This document shows, one piece after another, positions 23,866 through 31,347 of a DNA stretch of 61,964 bases (position 1 is the first letter of the stretch; the number at the start of each line of letters is the position of its first letter). Origin of the DNA: an uncultured Oscillospiraceae bacterium (GTDB taxonomy: Bacteria > Bacillota > Clostridia > Oscillospirales > Acutalibacteraceae); contig UQQT01000011.1 in the NCBI GenBank assembly GCA_900543395.1, positions 1 through 61,964 on the forward strand. The letters are read 5' to 3'. Below the pieces are notes generated by a model. It was given only the letters and a program-made list of their open reading frames with translations. It made no database searches and had not been told where the DNA came from. The position numbers were made by a program, and so were the translations under genes.

Positions 23866-24399
23866 TTATTTATTTATAATATGTATAATTTCCTCGAGAT
23901 TCCGGACAAAATATATGTTTTCCTGTCTTTTATCGGACGACAGACCTTTTGCCTTCATGTGCTCAAGAAGCATTTTCAGACTGTCGTAATATCCGTTTAA
24001 ATTGTAGAGAATACACGGAGCGTCAAGCTGTTTTAACGAAACCTTTGACATGACCTCGGCGATTTCCTCAAGCGTTCCTGTTCCTCCCGGAAATGCGATA
24101 AAGGCATCGCCGAGTTCTATCATTTTTGTTTTGCGTTCGGACATGTCCTTTGTAATAATAAGCTTAGTCAGTCCGTCGTATTGAAATCCCTTGTCAATAA
24201 AAAACTGCGGTTCAACGCCCGTGACATTACCGCCCGAGATTAAAGCGCTCTCGGCAATTTCGCCCATTAAGCCCGATTTTGACCCTCCGTATATGAGCGT
24301 ATTTCCGCTTTGTCCGATCCATTCTCCGAGTTCGCGGACGGCTTTTTTCAGCGACGGGTCGTTTGACTCGCACGCGCCGAGGTAAACGGTAATATTCAT
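23866..24399 (-). CDS. LOG family protein (TIGR00730, nucleoside-5'-monophosphate phosphoribohydrolase)
   Basis: 177-residue Rossmann-fold protein of the LOG/lysine-decarboxylase-like family. The motifs YGGSKSGLMG (about 37-46) and PGGTGTLEE (about 99-107) form the nucleotide site; such enzymes cleave the N-glycosidic bond of nucleoside monophosphates, including cytokinin ribotides in plants. The bacterial substrate is often AMP, and the role in this organism is unknown. AAGGAGA precedes the start. Single gene within the accessory island. Confidence 0.88.
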   Translation of the reverse strand: MNITVYLGACESNDPSLKKAVRELGEWIGQSGNTLIYGGSKSGLMGEIAESALISGGNVTGVEPQFFIDKGFQYDGLTKLIITKDMSERKTKMIELGDAFIAFPGGTGTLEEIAEVMSKVSLKQLDAPCILYNLNGYYDSLKMLLEHMKAKGLSSDKRQENIYFVRNLEEIIHIINK

Positions 24400-24519
24400 G
24401 AGCGTGTTTCTCCTTTTGTTTTTATGGATTCATTTTAGCACTGATTTATAAAAAAATCAACGAAGAGTCCGAGATACAGCAGACTCTCCGCCTTAATAAT
24501 AAGTTACTTGTTCTCCATA

Positions 24520-27500
24520 TTACGCCGCAGCGTTTGAGTTAATGGTTTCGATAATTCTGCGGATTCCCGCCCAGACTGCCATATTCGGGAATACTTCTGA
24601 AATATAGCCTTTGTCGATAAACGGCGGTTCGCGCATAACGGCAAAGTCTTTCATAACTCCGTTTCGGACAATGTATTCAATGATTTGATTGACGAAATAA
24701 ATCTGTCTCGAATCGAGATTTATGTCGTTCAAATATTCGGCAAAAGCTGTTTTTGCCGCATTCATGTCAAGCCCGACGATTTCGCGGACAAATTCGCCGA
24801 GAGGCTTGTCACCGTACTGCGAGTTGTAATCTTCCTTTGTTCCGATGTCGTTCCAAAGTATTTTTTCAAGTTTTTTCACGTCTGATTCGGTTATAGGAAT
24901 ATTGTTTTTGAGTTTTGTAATAACTTCGTCGTCCGTGTGCTGTTGTATGTAGAATTCAGCTTTCATTTTATAATTTTTTAAATCGTCGTTTTCGAGTTCG
25001 GATTCTTTAAATTCCATTGACAGAATTTCGTCCTCAAAGTTCGTGTCGTAACGAAGCTTCGAAACGGGAATATATTTTATAAGCGAACGCAGATTTTCTC
25101 TTATATGCTCGAATTCGTTGATTCCCGCCGATTCAAGATAATTCGTATGAAGAATTCTATTTATTAATTCCGACTGCTCCTTGATTTCGGGAATATTTGC
25201 GATTTTTGATATGCTTCCGACCTTATTTAACAAGTCGGTTCTCGCTCTCGAATACTTTTTGCCCGCAAGGTACGCTAATTCTATACCGTATATAAGCGCG
25301 TCGAAACGTACCGCCCTTGCATCGTCGTTGTCTGGCAGAATCAACGGCGCAAGTTCTTCGCTTATTAACAATGTGTCCTCGTATGTCAATGTTCGGTAGC
25401 TTTCTTCATAAGAATACAGTTCGACGAATTTCAGATGCTGACGGACGGCAAAATTTTCTCTGTTAAGTTCTTTTACTTTAGAAATCATGTCGTTTATGAG
25501 CGAGCTTCTGAACGCCGTCAGTTCTTCTGTCTGATATATTATGTCCTGCAATTTGCAGATAATCTCCGCTTTGAGTTTAAAAATTGCGCTCTGTACGGCG
25601 ACGGTATTCGGCGTCTTACTGCCGTCTCCCATTCTGAAAAAGTCGAAATTTCCGCAGAAGTCGAAAATGTAAAAATTCTTTTTCTCCTCGCCGTCAATAA
25701 GATGTTCGCATGTACGTGTTCCACGTCCGATCATCTGCCAGAATTTTGATTTACTCATTACTTTTTTGAAGAAAACGAGATTCAGAATCTCCGGTACGTC
25801 AATACCGGTGTCAAGCATGTCGACAGAGATTGCGATTTGAGGCATTTTTTTAGGGTCGGAAAATTCGTCTATCGCGCTTTGCACGTATGTTGTGCGGTTG
25901 TCAATAACGTTTGCAAACTCGGGCAGATGCGGATATTGTTTATTGAATATTTCAAGGATTTTTTCCGCGTGTTCGTGATTTTTTGCAAATATAATCGTTT
26001 TGCCGAGCTTCTGACCGTAGTCGATTTTAAGACCGTTTTCCATCAGAATGTTCAGAACTTCTTTGATTGTATCCTCGTTAAATATCCAATCGTTGAGCGC
26101 GGACGATTCGATTTTTTCGGGCAGTTCGCCGTTTTCATCCTCGAAGGTTTTTTCATATTCGGCCTTGTCCTCGTCGGATAATTCGTCGTATACTATACCG
26201 TTTTCGATAAATTTGAGTTTAGTTTCCACCGATATGAAATCGACGAGGAATTTATCATCCACAGCCTGCGCGAGGTCATAGCCGTATGTCGGAACTCCGT
26301 TCTCCAATTCAAAAATTTCGTATGTGTTTTTATCTATTTCGTCTTTCGGCGTGGCGGTAAGTCCGACGAGCGGAGCGTCAAAGTAGTTGAAAATATCGCG
26401 GTATTTGTTATAAATCGAGCGGTGCGCCTCGTCGCAGATTATGAGGTCAAAATGCCCGCATGTGAACAGCTTGCCGTTTTTGTCCTTTACGGAATCAATG
26501 CAGTTCATCATTGTCTGATAGGTCGAGAATACGCAGTGCGCCGAGTAGTTATCCTTTTCTTCGCATAAATTCGTCACCGATAAATTGCTCATGTGCGTGA
26601 CGAACGCGCGTTTTGCCTGTGTTACGAGTGAATTTCGGTCTGCAAGAAAAAGAATGTTTTTTATCCACTCGTGATTGAGAAGCACGTCGCACAGTGCGAT
26701 AATCGTTCTTGTTTTGCCCGAGCCCGTTGCCATAACGAGCAGAGCTTTTCGGCGGTTTTTATTATCAAAGCTGTCGCAGACCGCTTTAACCGCGTTTTCC
26801 TGATAATAACGTCCGGCTATGTTTTTGTTTACTGTTATATTTTTAAGACTTGTCCGCCTTTTCTGTAAATTAAAAAGTTTTTCGAGGTCGCGTTTTGAGT
26901 ATATGCAGGCGCATTTTCTCTCCGGGTACAGATTGTCTTTAATCCGCGTTTCAAATCCGTTTGTAAGGAAAATCACGGGACGTCTGCCGTATATATTTTC
27001 GACGAGATCTGCGTACAGCTTTGCTTGCTGTCTGCCGACTGCAACGTCGGTGCATGTGTTCTTTGCTTCGACAACGGCAAGCGGACGTCCGTCGTCACCG
27101 CACAGTACGTAGTCGGCGTATCCGATTCCGCTGCGGTTGGGCATACCGGGCAGTTTGTTCTCGTTAATCCAGTCCATGCCCTCCTGCCAGCCGGCGTCAC
27201 GGAGCATAAAGTCAATATATACTTTGCGGGTTTCGAATTCCGAAAGCTCGAGCGGTTTTTTAACATAAGTCCGCTGTTGTTCTTCGCGTCGAGCCGTCAG
27301 CTCTTCTTTGAGTTCCCTGTTTTCTTCAATCAGCTTGTTTAAGTCGATATCTTTATCCGTCGCAAAGGAAAGAGCCTCTTCGCTCGTCAATTCGAGCAGA
27401 GATTTGTCAAACTCTCCGCCCTTATAATTGTCTGAATAACAATATGCGACGAAATCGAGAAAGACATAGAGGTTTTCAAGACAGAGTTCAGCCTGCGCCT

Positions 27501-27810
27501 CGGTAACTTTTCCTCCGCCGTGCGCCGCGTTGTTTCCGACTTTGCGGATGAAATCCATCCGTTTCCAAATATCACTGCCGACAATATCGCGGAAATCCTC
27601 GCTGTTCATCAAGCTGCGTAAATTATCCTGATACGGTCTGTACAGAGACTTGTCTACCGAGTACATCCATTTAACGGCGAACTCCATGGCGCGGCGACAG
27701 TTTATAGTGCAGGAATCAACGTCGATATGTAATGTGTTTTCGGCTGCGACTGCGGCGAATGAAAACGTATTAAATTGCGGGTCGGATAATAGGAAATCGA
27801 AGTTGGTCAT
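24520..27810 (-). CDS. hsdR: Type I restriction endonuclease, R subunit
   Basis: 1096-residue motor/nuclease subunit of the restriction complex. An N-terminal DUF4145-like helical region (about 1-120) precedes the PD-(D/E)xK nuclease domain, visible as DYVLCGDDGRP...VVEAKN near residues 240-262. The SF2 helicase core has TGSGKTRT (motif I), DEAH (motif II), GLTATP (motif III) and QMIGRGTRT (motif VI), then an EcoEI-like C-terminal region. The ATG at 27810 follows GGGGAAAATT; a GTG at 27822 is possible. It is the last gene of the hsd operon. All catalytic motifs are intact, so the system looks functional. Confidence 0.93.
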   Translation of the reverse strand: MTNFDFLLSDPQFNTFSFAAVAAENTLHIDVDSCTINCRRAMEFAVKWMYSVDKSLYRPYQDNLRSLMNSEDFRDIVGSDIWKRMDFIRKVGNNAAHGGGKVTEAQAELCLENLYVFLDFVAYCYSDNYKGGEFDKSLLELTSEEALSFATDKDIDLNKLIEENRELKEELTARREEQQRTYVKKPLELSEFETRKVYIDFMLRDAGWQEGMDWINENKLPGMPNRSGIGYADYVLCGDDGRPLAVVEAKNTCTDVAVGRQQAKLYADLVENIYGRRPVIFLTNGFETRIKDNLYPERKCACIYSKRDLEKLFNLQKRRTSLKNITVNKNIAGRYYQENAVKAVCDSFDNKNRRKALLVMATGSGKTRTIIALCDVLLNHEWIKNILFLADRNSLVTQAKRAFVTHMSNLSVTNLCEEKDNYSAHCVFSTYQTMMNCIDSVKDKNGKLFTCGHFDLIICDEAHRSIYNKYRDIFNYFDAPLVGLTATPKDEIDKNTYEIFELENGVPTYGYDLAQAVDDKFLVDFISVETKLKFIENGIVYDELSDEDKAEYEKTFEDENGELPEKIESSALNDWIFNEDTIKEVLNILMENGLKIDYGQKLGKTIIFAKNHEHAEKILEIFNKQYPHLPEFANVIDNRTTYVQSAIDEFSDPKKMPQIAISVDMLDTGIDVPEILNLVFFKKVMSKSKFWQMIGRGTRTCEHLIDGEEKKNFYIFDFCGNFDFFRMGDGSKTPNTVAVQSAIFKLKAEIICKLQDIIYQTEELTAFRSSLINDMISKVKELNRENFAVRQHLKFVELYSYEESYRTLTYEDTLLISEELAPLILPDNDDARAVRFDALIYGIELAYLAGKKYSRARTDLLNKVGSISKIANIPEIKEQSELINRILHTNYLESAGINEFEHIRENLRSLIKYIPVSKLRYDTNFEDEILSMEFKESELENDDLKNYKMKAEFYIQQHTDDEVITKLKNNIPITESDVKKLEKILWNDIGTKEDYNSQYGDKPLGEFVREIVGLDMNAAKTAFAEYLNDINLDSRQIYFVNQIIEYIVRNGVMKDFAVMREPPFIDKGYISEVFPNMAVWAGIRRIIETINSNAAA

Positions 27811-27885
27811 AATTTTCCCCACTCTTATGAAATAAAAATGTTTGCTATGTTTTTAATGCAATATGTCAGCAGTATTTTTATAGAT

Positions 27886-28104
27886 TTAATATTTAATCAT
27901 ATAATTTGTATTCATTGAAGATTGCTGTGTATTGGAAAACTGCTGATGAAAATACATAGCAAGACCTAGATCACCCAAAAGTTGATTCTGTTGCGAATGA
28001 TCAAGTTTGTTAATAGATGTTATAGCTTTAAGTGTATCGCTTAATGCCTGATCGTAATTTTTTTGTCTTATAGCATCTATTTGTTCTAATATTAAATTAC
28101 TCAT
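27886..28104 (-). CDS. Small protein of unknown function within the hsd operon
   Basis: 72 residues, not recognised. The ATG at 28104 has a very strong ribosome-binding site, AAGGAGGTG, which argues for real translation. Predicted mainly alpha-helical: EQIDAIRQKNYDQALSDTLK looks like a single TPR-like helix pair, and the C-terminal part is rich in Gln, Ser and Asn (HQQFSNTQQSSMNTNY). No signal peptide, no cysteines. It lies between hsdS and hsdR on the same strand. It could modulate the complex, like an antirestriction or assembly factor, or be unrelated cargo; nothing in the sequence decides this. Confidence 0.6.
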   Translation of the reverse strand: MSNLILEQIDAIRQKNYDQALSDTLKAITSINKLDHSQQNQLLGDLGLAMYFHQQFSNTQQSSMNTNYMIKY

Positions 28105-28220
28105 TATTTTCACCTCCTTAAAAAAAGTTGTTCATACAAAATGAAACAAAATTAAATGTGAATAGGGTGAGTAATATTCCTGCGCTATATATTTATTATA
28201 ACATGAATAATTTAACAAAA

Positions 28221-28253
28221 CTCGCCATATTCTCGCCACATTCTCGCCATTTT
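28221..28253. repeat. Three tandem 11-bp repeats at the hsdS 3' end
   Basis: CTCGCCATATT, CTCGCCACATT and CTCGCCATTTT lie head to tail, directly beyond the hsdS stop codon on the minus strand. Their reverse complement would read as Trp-Arg-Glu/Gly-Glu-rich peptide. Such short direct repeats could allow slippage or recombination around the specificity gene. Confidence 0.7.
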
Positions 28254-29335
28254 CAATGATATTGAAAGTATTTTTGCATTAAACTGTCAAATAGCAATTG
28301 TGTTTCATCTAATGAGCTTTGTATGATAAATTTTGATTTGTCTACCTGTTTGACGAATTCGGCAAACTGTTTTTGCAAAGCGATTGGCGGCAAGGGTAGT
28401 CTCAGTTTTCTGATTTCGGATAAGTTTAATGTTTTTTGAGCAATGCCCTTCACTCGTTCTTCAATCTGTTTTTGAATATCAACCGACAAAATTGCTCCAT
28501 GAAGATAATAGCTATCTATCAGTTGTGTTTTTGGCTTCAAGTAAGCAATATGTCGTTGGAAGCAGAAGGGTTTGTTGCTCTTTACAACCGCCGGATGTCC
28601 GTATGAACCTACCGTTGATAATAAGACATCTCCAATTTCTATGGGGGTGCGTTTGATTAGTTGAGTATATGTTTCTTCGGATATATATTTCTCAGAATCG
28701 TAGGTTATCTCGTTTCCCGCTATGTTTGAAACAAATAGAAATGGTATTCCCGACGATGTGAATTTAGGTGGTTGATGAGTTCCGTCAGTGATTATCAAAC
28801 ACACCTCTGACATGGGTACCTTTTTATCATTTGCTATTCTTCCGAACATCTTGACAAATCGGGATTTGACGAGCTCGTCAAGTTTTTGGAGTTGTTGCTG
28901 ACGGGCTTCTATTACAGTCTCAACCTTTTCCAATGTTTGAACAATCTTTTTCTGTTCTTCAATAGAATCAAGATTAAATTTCTCGTTTTTGTAGTCACGA
29001 AAATAAATGTGCGGTATTGTTGCTCCCGAAAAATATTTTTCGAGGTGCATATATCGAACAACATAATACAGATACCGCGGAAGTATGTTCTGCTTTGGTA
29101 ATAAATATTGCATTGTTCCAATGATTGAGGACTTTTCAGGAAGAAACATCGTTCTGCCAATGCCTGCACCATCTTTTACTACTGCAACATAGGCTTTATC
29201 CTGATGGTAAAAGTCAATATTTCCTAACAACCCGGAAGCACCATATATCGGATAACCGTTTTTGCACTCAATTATATCTGATTGCTTTAAGTTTGAAGAG
29301 CCGCGCTCGCAAACATCATCAAGTTTTACTCTCAT
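28253..29335 (-). CDS. hsdS: Type I restriction enzyme, specificity subunit
   Basis: 360-residue DNA-recognition subunit with two target-recognition domains (about 1-145 and 165-330), each followed by a long coiled-coil-type conserved helix: EEQKKIVQTLEKVETVIEARQQQLQKLDEL near 120-155 and ALQKQFAEFVKQVDKS near the C terminus. The DNA sequence read by the two halves cannot be predicted. Base composition is more A/T rich than hsdM and hsdR, as is common for horizontally exchanged hsdS genes. A weak AGGAAT precedes the start. Three 11-bp direct repeats follow the stop. Confidence 0.9.
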   Translation of the reverse strand: MRVKLDDVCERGSSNLKQSDIIECKNGYPIYGASGLLGNIDFYHQDKAYVAVVKDGAGIGRTMFLPEKSSIIGTMQYLLPKQNILPRYLYYVVRYMHLEKYFSGATIPHIYFRDYKNEKFNLDSIEEQKKIVQTLEKVETVIEARQQQLQKLDELVKSRFVKMFGRIANDKKVPMSEVCLIITDGTHQPPKFTSSGIPFLFVSNIAGNEITYDSEKYISEETYTQLIKRTPIEIGDVLLSTVGSYGHPAVVKSNKPFCFQRHIAYLKPKTQLIDSYYLHGAILSVDIQKQIEERVKGIAQKTLNLSEIRKLRLPLPPIALQKQFAEFVKQVDKSKFIIQSSLDETQLLFDSLMQKYFQYH

Positions 29336-29368
29336 TTTTTTATTCCTATAAATTACAATTTATTGTTT

Positions 29369-29632
29369 TCAATTTTTGAATTCTTTTTTTGTGGTAAAAT
29401 AAAGGTTGCCCATATTGTCGTTAAAATTCAATGGTACGGGAATTATCGATATGTATCGCTTCTTTTTTAGTCTGTTCAGTGCTCCTAATATTTTTATCCC
29501 GTTTATTTTTAATACAGGCTCAACCGAGGAACGGATAGTTTCTAAACTTGATTTCGGATGTTCTTTTAAATAATTAAAAATATATTTTTCGTATTCTATA
29601 TAATTTTTGTTTTCATCTATTTTTTGAATCAT
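29369..29632 (-). CDS. Small hypothetical protein between hsdM and hsdS, possible winged-helix
   Basis: 87 residues, not recognised with certainty. Its start lies 20 nt inside the end of hsdM, so translation is coupled. The layout IFNYLKEHPKSSLETIRSSVEPVLKI, then ILGALNRLKKKRYI followed by a beta-strand-like IIPVPLNF and LYFTTKKEF, resembles a winged helix-turn-helix with a basic recognition helix. If so, it may bind DNA and regulate the hsd operon or act within the restriction complex. No cysteines, no signal peptide. Confidence 0.55.
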   Translation of the reverse strand: MIQKIDENKNYIEYEKYIFNYLKEHPKSSLETIRSSVEPVLKINGIKILGALNRLKKKRYISIIPVPLNFNDNMGNLYFTTKKEFKN

Positions 29633-31127
29633 TTAATAACATCTCCAATTCACTAAGTTCTTTTGAAATTTCCGTTTCCAACGCTCTGATTTCTTTCATA
29701 ATCTCACTCGTCGGCGGATATTCGACGGGTTTATATTCAATCTTTTTATATTTATTTATCGATAAATCATAATCGTTTTCGGCGATTTCCTCTTTCGGTA
29801 CGAAAAATGATTTATCCGTCCTTTTTCTGTCTCTTTCATTTTCGCGGTTTTTATATCTTTCTATAATGTCGGGGATGTCGTTTTTCGAAACGGGAGAGCG
29901 TTTGTCGTCAAGGGAATATCCGTCGGCAGTCATGTCATAGAGCCAAACGTTGTCTGTTCCGCCGGATTCTGTTTTTGTAAATATCAATATTGCTGTCGAT
30001 ACGCCTGCGTACGGTTTGAATACGCCGGAGGGCATGGATATAACCGCTTCGAGACGGTTATTTTCGATAATTTCTTTTCTGATTGCCTTGTGCGCGGAGG
30101 AGGAACCGAATAGAACTCCGTCGGGAACGATACAGGCACACCTGCCCCCTACGCGGAGCATGCGAAGAAACAGCGCGAGAAACAGAAGCTCGGTCTTTTT
30201 CGTTTTGCATATTTTTAATAAATCAGCCGAAACCGTATCGCAGTCAAGACTTCCCTTAAACGGCGGATTGGCAAGAATCAGACTGTACTTGTTTTTGTCG
30301 GGATTTTGGTCGGAAAGACTGTCGCGGTATTCTATGACAGGATTGTCAACGCCGTGCGTCATCATGTTCATTGCACCGATACGAAGCATTGTTCTGTCCA
30401 TATCGTACCCGTGGAACATGCTGTTCATGTAGTGGTCTTTCTTTTCCTTGTTGTAAAAAATCTCTTTTTTGCACTTTTCCTTGAGATATTCGCCTGCCGC
30501 AACGAGAAATCCGGATGTACCGCACGCGGGGTCGCAGATTATCTCATCCTCCGTCGGAGCGGTTAATTCAACCATCATTTTAATGATATGGCGGGGTGTT
30601 CTGAACTGCCCGTTCAGTCCGGACTGTGAAATTTTATTTAAAAGATATTCATATGTGTCTCCGCGGACGTCGCCGTCGGGAGCTTTTTTCATAAGCTCAT
30701 ATATGCCGTCGAGTGCGTCAACGGCTTTCGACAGAAGCAGGGGAGTCGGCAGTTTAAAAATTGCGTCGCTCATATATTTTGAATACGCGCTGTCCTTATC
30801 GCCGTGGAGACTTTTAATAAACGGGAAAACAAGCTCCTGTACGACAGCGTACATTTTATCTGCCGGCAGGTCTCTGAATTTCGACCATTTAAGCTGTTCC
30901 CCGTCAACAATTCTGCCCGCAATCTTCATTTCTTTTTGAAATATGCTTTTATGTTCAAGTCCCAGCATGACAGCCTCTTTTGCATGGATATTATCGCTGT
31001 CGTCAAGATCGTGAATGAACATCAGATATGTAATCTGTTCAATTACGTCAAGCGGATTTACAAGTCCTCCCGCCGCGAATATATCCCAAAGAGAATCAAT
31101 TTTATTTTTAAGCTCACCGGTTATCAT
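29613..31127 (-). CDS. hsdM: Type I restriction enzyme, methyltransferase subunit
   Basis: 504-residue N6-adenine DNA methyltransferase. A helical N-terminal domain (about 1-150) precedes the catalytic domain with the SAM motif CDPACGTSGFL (198-208) and catalytic NPPF (287-290). It protects host DNA and with HsdS forms the modification complex; with HsdR it forms the restriction complex. CGGAGGAAC precedes the start. First gene of the five-gene hsd operon. Intact. Confidence 0.95.
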   Translation of the reverse strand: MITGELKNKIDSLWDIFAAGGLVNPLDVIEQITYLMFIHDLDDSDNIHAKEAVMLGLEHKSIFQKEMKIAGRIVDGEQLKWSKFRDLPADKMYAVVQELVFPFIKSLHGDKDSAYSKYMSDAIFKLPTPLLLSKAVDALDGIYELMKKAPDGDVRGDTYEYLLNKISQSGLNGQFRTPRHIIKMMVELTAPTEDEIICDPACGTSGFLVAAGEYLKEKCKKEIFYNKEKKDHYMNSMFHGYDMDRTMLRIGAMNMMTHGVDNPVIEYRDSLSDQNPDKNKYSLILANPPFKGSLDCDTVSADLLKICKTKKTELLFLALFLRMLRVGGRCACIVPDGVLFGSSSAHKAIRKEIIENNRLEAVISMPSGVFKPYAGVSTAILIFTKTESGGTDNVWLYDMTADGYSLDDKRSPVSKNDIPDIIERYKNRENERDRKRTDKSFFVPKEEIAENDYDLSINKYKKIEYKPVEYPPTSEIMKEIRALETEISKELSELEMLLNDSKNR

Positions 31128-31178
31128 GCCGTTCCTCCGATTCAGAAACTGAATTTTTAATTATAATAATTCAATATT

Positions 31179-31207
31179 ATTCTACTATAAATTGTAAAAA
31201 TAATCAA
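31179..31207 (-). promoter_or_regulatory. Probable promoter of the hsd operon
   Basis: On the minus strand TTGATT (31207-31202) and TAGAAT (31184-31179) with a 17-nt spacer, about 50 bp upstream of hsdM. Confidence 0.5.
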
Positions 31208-31267
31208 TATACCGATATTCGAATGTTTAAAATGTCAATTTCCGCAGAAAAAATCTGTTTATCTAAT

Positions 31268-31304
31268 GCAAAAATCCCCGAACTTCCGTAAAAGTCCGGG
31301 GATT
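31268..31304 (-). terminator. Terminator of ppdK
   Basis: A 12-position stem with one mismatch, 31304-31293 pairing with 31284-31273 (CCCCGGACT/AGTTCGGGG core), followed on the minus strand by TTTTTGC. Confidence 0.75.
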
Positions 31305-31347
31305 CGTTATTTATCGGTCAGTACACTGCCGATTCGTTCGGGAATTA

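Noticed and set aside
24460..24502. Possible terminator after hsdR
   Set aside because: Only a 6-bp stem (AGAGTC/GACTCT) with the T run several bases away; too weak to list.
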